Part shown: in pieces, positions 36,946-40,105 of the stretch
How positions within the stretch are numbered: the stretch's first letter is position 1
Layout: every line of letters starts with the position of its first letter
Assembly (NCBI GenBank): GCA_025451895.1
Contig: JANWJP010000184.1
Location: forward strand, 1-40,105
Direction of reading: 5' to 3'
Source of the DNA: Robertmurraya sp.
GTDB lineage: Bacteria > Bacillota > Bacilli > Bacillales > Cytobacillaceae
Length of the DNA stretch: 40,105 bases
Notes under the pieces: generated by a model
What the model was told of the DNA's origin: nothing
Seen by the model: only the letters and a program-made list of their open reading frames with translations
The model's database searches: none
Position numbers and translations under genes: made by a program

Positions 36946-38679
36946 TTAAAACAGCTCCTTGCATTTGGTATAGACTTCAATTGGCAAAAACGGATTGCCG
37001 TCAAATTTTACAATCTTATTAATCTTTTCAGCATATCCAACGTTCATCTTAATAATATTTGCCAATTGTCCTGTTGCGTTATTTTCCACAACAGCAACCT
37101 TCTTAGCGGATTGAATCAACGGCAGCATTTCATCAACCGGGAACGGATGAATGAGACGTACATGAGCATGGTTCACTTTCAGACCATCATTTTCAAGTCT
37201 TGTTATTGCTTCCTCAATTGCACCGCGGGTGGAGTTAAAACCGACAATTAATAAATCAGCTTCTTCATGAGGAGCATTTTTATAAACAGGTGTATTAAAT
37301 TTAACGTTTTCCAGTTTTCTTAAGCGCTTACTCATTTGGGCAATCCGGTTTGCCGGTGCCTCAGACGGTTTTCCGGTTTCATCATGCTCTACCCCTGTAA
37401 CATGGTGAATACCGTGTTTCATTCCCGGAACAACCCGTGGTGAAATACCGTCTTCCGTTACTTCATAGCGCTTAAAGTAGCCTCTGTTTTCTGTTTCCGG
37501 CAGTTCTCCCTGAAGCAGTTTTCCGCGGCGGATTTCCACTTTGCTTAAATCTAAAGGCTCTACGGTTTGCTTTCCAAGAGATAATTGCAAGTCTGATAGA
37601 ATAATAACCGGACATTGATATTCTTCTGCCAGGTTAAAAGCTTCTGCAGTATCATAGAATGCCTCTTCCACAGTACTTGGAGCAATAACAATCTTCGGTA
37701 TTTCTCCGTGAGTGCCGTAAATCATGGCCATCAAATCAGATTGCTCCTGTTTTGTCGGAAGACCTGTTGAAGGGCCGCCACGTTGTGTATCCACAATAAC
37801 AAGCGGCTGTTCCGTCATTCCTGCCAGACCAATCGCTTCCATTTTTAAAGATAATCCCGGACCGGATGAAGCGGTAATCGCACGAACCCCGCCATAGTTG
37901 GCTCCGATTGCCATCGTAATTGCGGCAATCTCATCTTCTGTTTGAATAACCGCTCCGCCGAGTTCAGGGAGCTTTTTAATTAAATATTCCATGATCTCCG
38001 AAGCCGGTGTAATTGGATATGCGGCCATAAAACGGCATCCGCCGGCAATGGCACCCAACGCAATGGCGTCATTCCCAATCATAAACATCCGTTTCTTTCC
38101 GTCGGCCTTGGCTAAACGCATTAATGCGCTTTCATCAAGTTTTTCTTTAAGGAAATCATAGCCGGCTTTCATGGCTTCCATGTTTTTATCAACAACTTGC
38201 TGGCCTTTCTTCCCAAAAATTTCATTAACAACTTCTCTAAAAGCACTGATATCAAGATCCAGTACTGCACATGTTGCGCCTACAGCAACCATGTTTTTCA
38301 TCAGAGATGTTCCTAATTCAGCGGCGATGTCAGTAAATGGAACTTCATATAAAACGGCATTTGTATCCTCCGGCCGTTTCGGATTGAATTTCGAATCTGC
38401 CAGTATAATCCCCTTGTCGTGCAGTTCTTTGTAATTTAAATTTACTGTTTCCTGGTCAAATGCAACCAAAATATCAAGATCATCCGAAATCGAGCGTGTT
38501 TGTTTTGTACTCACCCGAATCTTATTGTTTGTATGGCCTCCCTTAATTCGAGAGGAAAAATGACGATAACCATACAAATAATAGCCTAACCGGTTTAATG
38601 CTATCGCAAAAATTTCACCGGTACTTTCAATACCTTCCCCTTGTTGTCCTCCAACTTTCCAAGAAAGTTGATCGATCAT
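36946..38679 (-). CDS. korA: 2-oxoacid:ferredoxin oxidoreductase, alpha subunit (gamma-alpha fusion)
   Basis: A 577-aa fusion: an N-terminal gamma domain (about 1-185, starting WKVGGQQGEGIESTGEIFA) and the pyrimidine-binding alpha domain (about 195-570, with FMAAYPITPASEIMEYL, TASSGPGLSLKMEAIG and TGLPTKQEQSDL). This is the two-subunit type found in aerobic Bacilli and some archaea, without a separate ferredoxin-like delta subunit. ATG at 38679 with AAAGGGGTG upstream. A near-match to a CcpA cre site lies about 40 bases upstream. Followed directly by korB. Confidence 0.93.
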   Translation of the reverse strand: MIDQLSWKVGGQQGEGIESTGEIFAIALNRLGYYLYGYRHFSSRIKGGHTNNKIRVSTKQTRSISDDLDILVAFDQETVNLNYKELHDKGIILADSKFNPKRPEDTNAVLYEVPFTDIAAELGTSLMKNMVAVGATCAVLDLDISAFREVVNEIFGKKGQQVVDKNMEAMKAGYDFLKEKLDESALMRLAKADGKKRMFMIGNDAIALGAIAGGCRFMAAYPITPASEIMEYLIKKLPELGGAVIQTEDEIAAITMAIGANYGGVRAITASSGPGLSLKMEAIGLAGMTEQPLVIVDTQRGGPSTGLPTKQEQSDLMAMIYGTHGEIPKIVIAPSTVEEAFYDTAEAFNLAEEYQCPVIILSDLQLSLGKQTVEPLDLSKVEIRRGKLLQGELPETENRGYFKRYEVTEDGISPRVVPGMKHGIHHVTGVEHDETGKPSEAPANRIAQMSKRLRKLENVKFNTPVYKNAPHEEADLLIVGFNSTRGAIEEAITRLENDGLKVNHAHVRLIHPFPVDEMLPLIQSAKKVAVVENNATGQLANIIKMNVGYAEKINKIVKFDGNPFLPIEVYTKCKELF

Positions 38680-39194
38680 GCTTTACACCCCTTTGATTAC
38701 GTTAAGAAAAATATGTGAAAACGTTTAATATTAAGTGTAGTACTTTTCCGATTCAATGGCTACAAATTAGCTCAAAATTCTGCTAATCTAGCCAATTTTC
38801 TGAATCCATTATGTACTAAACGCTTTCAATTCTAGACCTATGTATCAAAAAAAGCAAGTCTTTGACACTAAAATTTGACGGAAATATGAATATTTTACTA
38901 GATTATAAAATATTCATTGAAATTTTCCTTTTTTTACTTTTTATAGTTCAGCATTAATCCCTACTGATAAGACATGGTATCATATTTGCTGTAAAAAATC
39001 AAAACCCCTATTTTTAACTTACTATATTGGTAAACTAGTTTCCGGAAGCCCCGAAGACATTGTCTTACCCTGTCATTGCCTGTTTTTATTCTATTTGAAC
39101 ATATTAGCAGACCTTTACCAGGAAGGAAACGGAAGTATTCTTCCGGCGTATATGTACGGCCCGCTGACATGCCATTTTTCATACTTGAAAGACC
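38680..39194. other. Region between korA and the IS200 remnant
   Basis: About 515 bases, AT-rich near korA. The minus-strand frame at 38961-39212 (83 codons) has no ribosome site and no recognised family; its first part overlaps the IS right end. The genes that usually flank korA in Bacillus (spoVS and others) are absent here. I see no supported gene. Confidence 0.4.
38716..38729. promoter_or_regulatory. cre-like site upstream of korA
   Basis: TGAAAACGTTTAAT matches the cre consensus TGWAANCGNTNWCA at all but the last two positions. It lies about 40 bases before the korA start. It may be a weak CcpA site or chance. Confidence 0.3.
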
Positions 39195-39231
39195 GTACAG
39201 GGTTTTGCACATTTGTCCTGAACAATCAAAG

Positions 39232-39356
39232 CCACCCGTGTGAACAGGTGGTTGGTTCTACGGCTGAAAGCCTCTGTTACTGACCAGCCCTTCAAAGGGC
39301 ACTGAATTGTCCGCCAACCGCACTACTTTTCCAGCAACCCTCAAAGGGTCACTGCT
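39232..39356 (-). other. Structured right end of the IS200 element
   Basis: Directly after the tnpA stop the minus strand contains AGCA..ACCC/GGGT..TGCT (39333-39356), GCCCTT/AAGGGC (39287-39300), GGCT/AGCC (39262-39272) and CCACCTGT/ACGGGTGG (39232-39251, 8 bp). The first two share the core CAGTG-CCCTTTGA-GGG and look like a diverged direct repeat. Such right ends are recognised as folded DNA by TnpA and, in TnpB elements, give rise to omega RNA. Here only tnpA is present, so an RNA role is speculative. Confidence 0.6.
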
Positions 39357-39846
39357 TATTTCCTTTTATTTTTTCCCTTTACCTCTTCTCCGGTGAATGA
39401 ATCTATGTATTCCAACATACTAAGTTACTCTGCAACTATATCATCTTGAATTTAATTTAGTATATATTCCTCTATACCACTATAGCCTTTTTGTTTCTCC
39501 CTGCTGTATCCACATAAAATCCTTTACACCAAAATTTTCTGTTCCCGTACCGATTATTTTAAGTTTGTATGCCGGTCAAAAATCTTAAACTGCTCTTTCC
39601 TTTTAAATATCCCACAAATGAAGATACACTTATCTTTGGTGGAACACTGACCAGCATGTGAATAGGATCTTTACATGCAGCAGCTTCTATAATTTCTATA
39701 CCTTTTCTTTCACATATTTGTCTCAGTATTTGTCCAATATCGTTTTTTAACTTCCCGTATATTATTTGTCTTCTGTACTTTGGAGCAAACACAATGTGAT
39801 ACATACAATTGCATTTAGTATGTGCTAAACTGTTTAAGTCAGACAT
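39356..39846 (-). pseudogene. tnpA: IS200-family transposase tnpA, frameshifted
   Basis: Minus-strand remains of a Y1 HUH transposase of about 155 codons, starting at the ATG at 39846 (MSDLNSLAHTK). YHIVFAPKYRRQIIYGK and SSFVGYLKGKSS are clear. The frame then shifts near 39590 and continues in other frames as IFDRHTNLK, YGNRKFWCKGFYVDTAGRN (with the nucleophile Tyr) and EYIDSFTGEEVKGK, interrupted by at least three stop codons, ending at 39356. The HUH motif is also damaged: DPIHML where DHIHML is expected, losing one metal-binding His. The enzyme cannot be functional. Confidence 0.9.
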
Positions 39847-39852
39847 AAAAGA

Positions 39853-39911
39853 TCCCTCCTGGTTGTTTATTTTGATTGACAGACCAAAATCTTTTGTAAC
39901 ACCTGGAGGGA
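39853..39911 (-). promoter_or_regulatory. Ribosome-site-hiding leader hairpin of tnpA
   Basis: On the minus strand TCCCTCC (plus 39905-39911) pairs with GGAGGGA (39853-39859), which contains the tnpA ribosome site; an inner ATTTTG/CAAAAT stem lies in the loop. IS200 elements are known to silence tnpA by hiding its ribosome site in this way. Confidence 0.65.
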
Positions 39912-40006
39912 GCTTTTTTTGATACAACACTGAAAGCTTTCCTGACCATAGGCCTGGCGTATGGTTTTCTTTATCCAATGGCTCTGTTAAAGATAAATGT
40001 TGATAT

Positions 40007-40035
40007 TTGATACCTATCCGAATTCTTGTTATAAT
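40007..40035 (+). promoter_or_regulatory. SigA-type promoter of the gene at the window end
   Basis: TTGATA (40007-40012) and TATAAT (40030-40035) with a 17-base spacer, about 35 bases before the ATG at 40069. Confidence 0.65.
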
Positions 40036-40068
40036 CAAATTAAGAACAAGCGTTCGGAGGTTATCAAA

Positions 40069-40105
40069 ATGAGCAAAGCGTTTAGCAATTTGTTAAAGTA
40101 TATCG
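40069..40105 (+). CDS. Start of an unidentified gene, cut by the window end
   Basis: ATG at 40069 with CGGAGG 9-10 bases upstream and a good promoter before it. Only 12 codons are visible (MSKAFSNLLKYI). I cannot name the product from these; a transposase of another insertion sequence is possible but not shown. Confidence 0.6.
   Translation, partial: MSKAFSNLLKYI

Larger units (their letters stand above)
39195..39925 (-). mobile_element. Decayed IS200-type insertion sequence (tnpA only)
   Basis: About 0.7 kb on the minus strand, the usual IS200 length. The left end (39853-39911) has a hairpin that hides the tnpA ribosome site; a broken tnpA follows (39846-39356). The right end (39232-39356) has a series of hairpins. 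There is no tnpB. Exact ends are not fixed because these elements have no inverted repeats or target duplication. The element is no longer able to move by itself. Confidence 0.75.

Noticed and set aside
38961-39212. 83-codon minus-strand frame left of the IS remnant
   Set aside because: No ribosome site or recognised family, and its start lies inside the IS right end; I could not support a gene.

Overview
The window is a chromosomal segment of a spore-forming member of the Bacillaceae (Firmicutes). It carries sporulation genes (cotE, spoVK, sirA, a Spo0E-like phosphatase), Bacillus-style LexA and GlnR operators, and the block miaB-ricA-cotE-mutS-mutL / miaA-hfq-spoVK-hflX-ynbB-glnR-glnA / lexA-yneA-yneB-ynzC-tkt-sirA-yneF, whose order resembles the miaB-to-yneF region of B. 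subtilis. The species cannot be fixed from the sequence. Most genes lie on the minus strand; yneK, the Spo0E-like gene, lexA and mreBH are on the plus strand. Layout: 1-5.1 kb is an aromatic-catabolism cluster with an HpaB/PheA-type flavin monooxygenase, a regulator joining a XylR-type aromatic sensor to a PucR-type helix-turn-helix, and an extradiol (catechol 2,3-type) dioxygenase. Upstream of it at 5.5 kb is a gene for selenocysteine tRNA with its own promoter and terminator, unexpected in a Bacillus-like chromosome. 5.8-12.9 kb holds yneK, the cytochrome c biogenesis genes ccdC and ccdA, a Spo0E-like phosphatase gene, a heterodimeric ABC exporter preceded by a structured leader and intrinsic terminator, yneF and sirA.

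13-19.7 kb carries transketolase, ynzC, the SOS-controlled divergent yneA-yneB / lexA pair, a short copy of the 3' end of glnA, and the glnR-glnA operon with a perfect GlnR box. 19.8-26 kb has a DJ-1/PfpI protein, ynbB, hflX, spoVK, hfq and miaA. 26.4-32 kb has mreBH facing mutL and mutS. A 256-bp GC-rich element bounded by inverted repeats, with hairpins resembling the Bacillaceae-1 RNA motif, lies between mutS and cotE. 32.6-38.7 kb has cotE (with a SigK-type promoter), ricA, miaB and a two-subunit 2-oxoacid:ferredoxin oxidoreductase. The window ends in a decayed IS200-type insertion sequence and the first codons of an unidentified gene.

Functionally the window combines DNA repair and SOS (mutS, mutL, lexA, yneA, sirA), nitrogen control (glnR, glnA), RNA modification and RNA-based control (miaA, miaB, hfq, ricA), sporulation, and an accessory catabolic module. 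The points most worth follow-up are the tRNA-Sec gene, the exporter leader RNA, the XylR-N/PucR fusion regulator, the GC-rich structured repeat, the glnA fragment and the IS200 right-end RNA structure.
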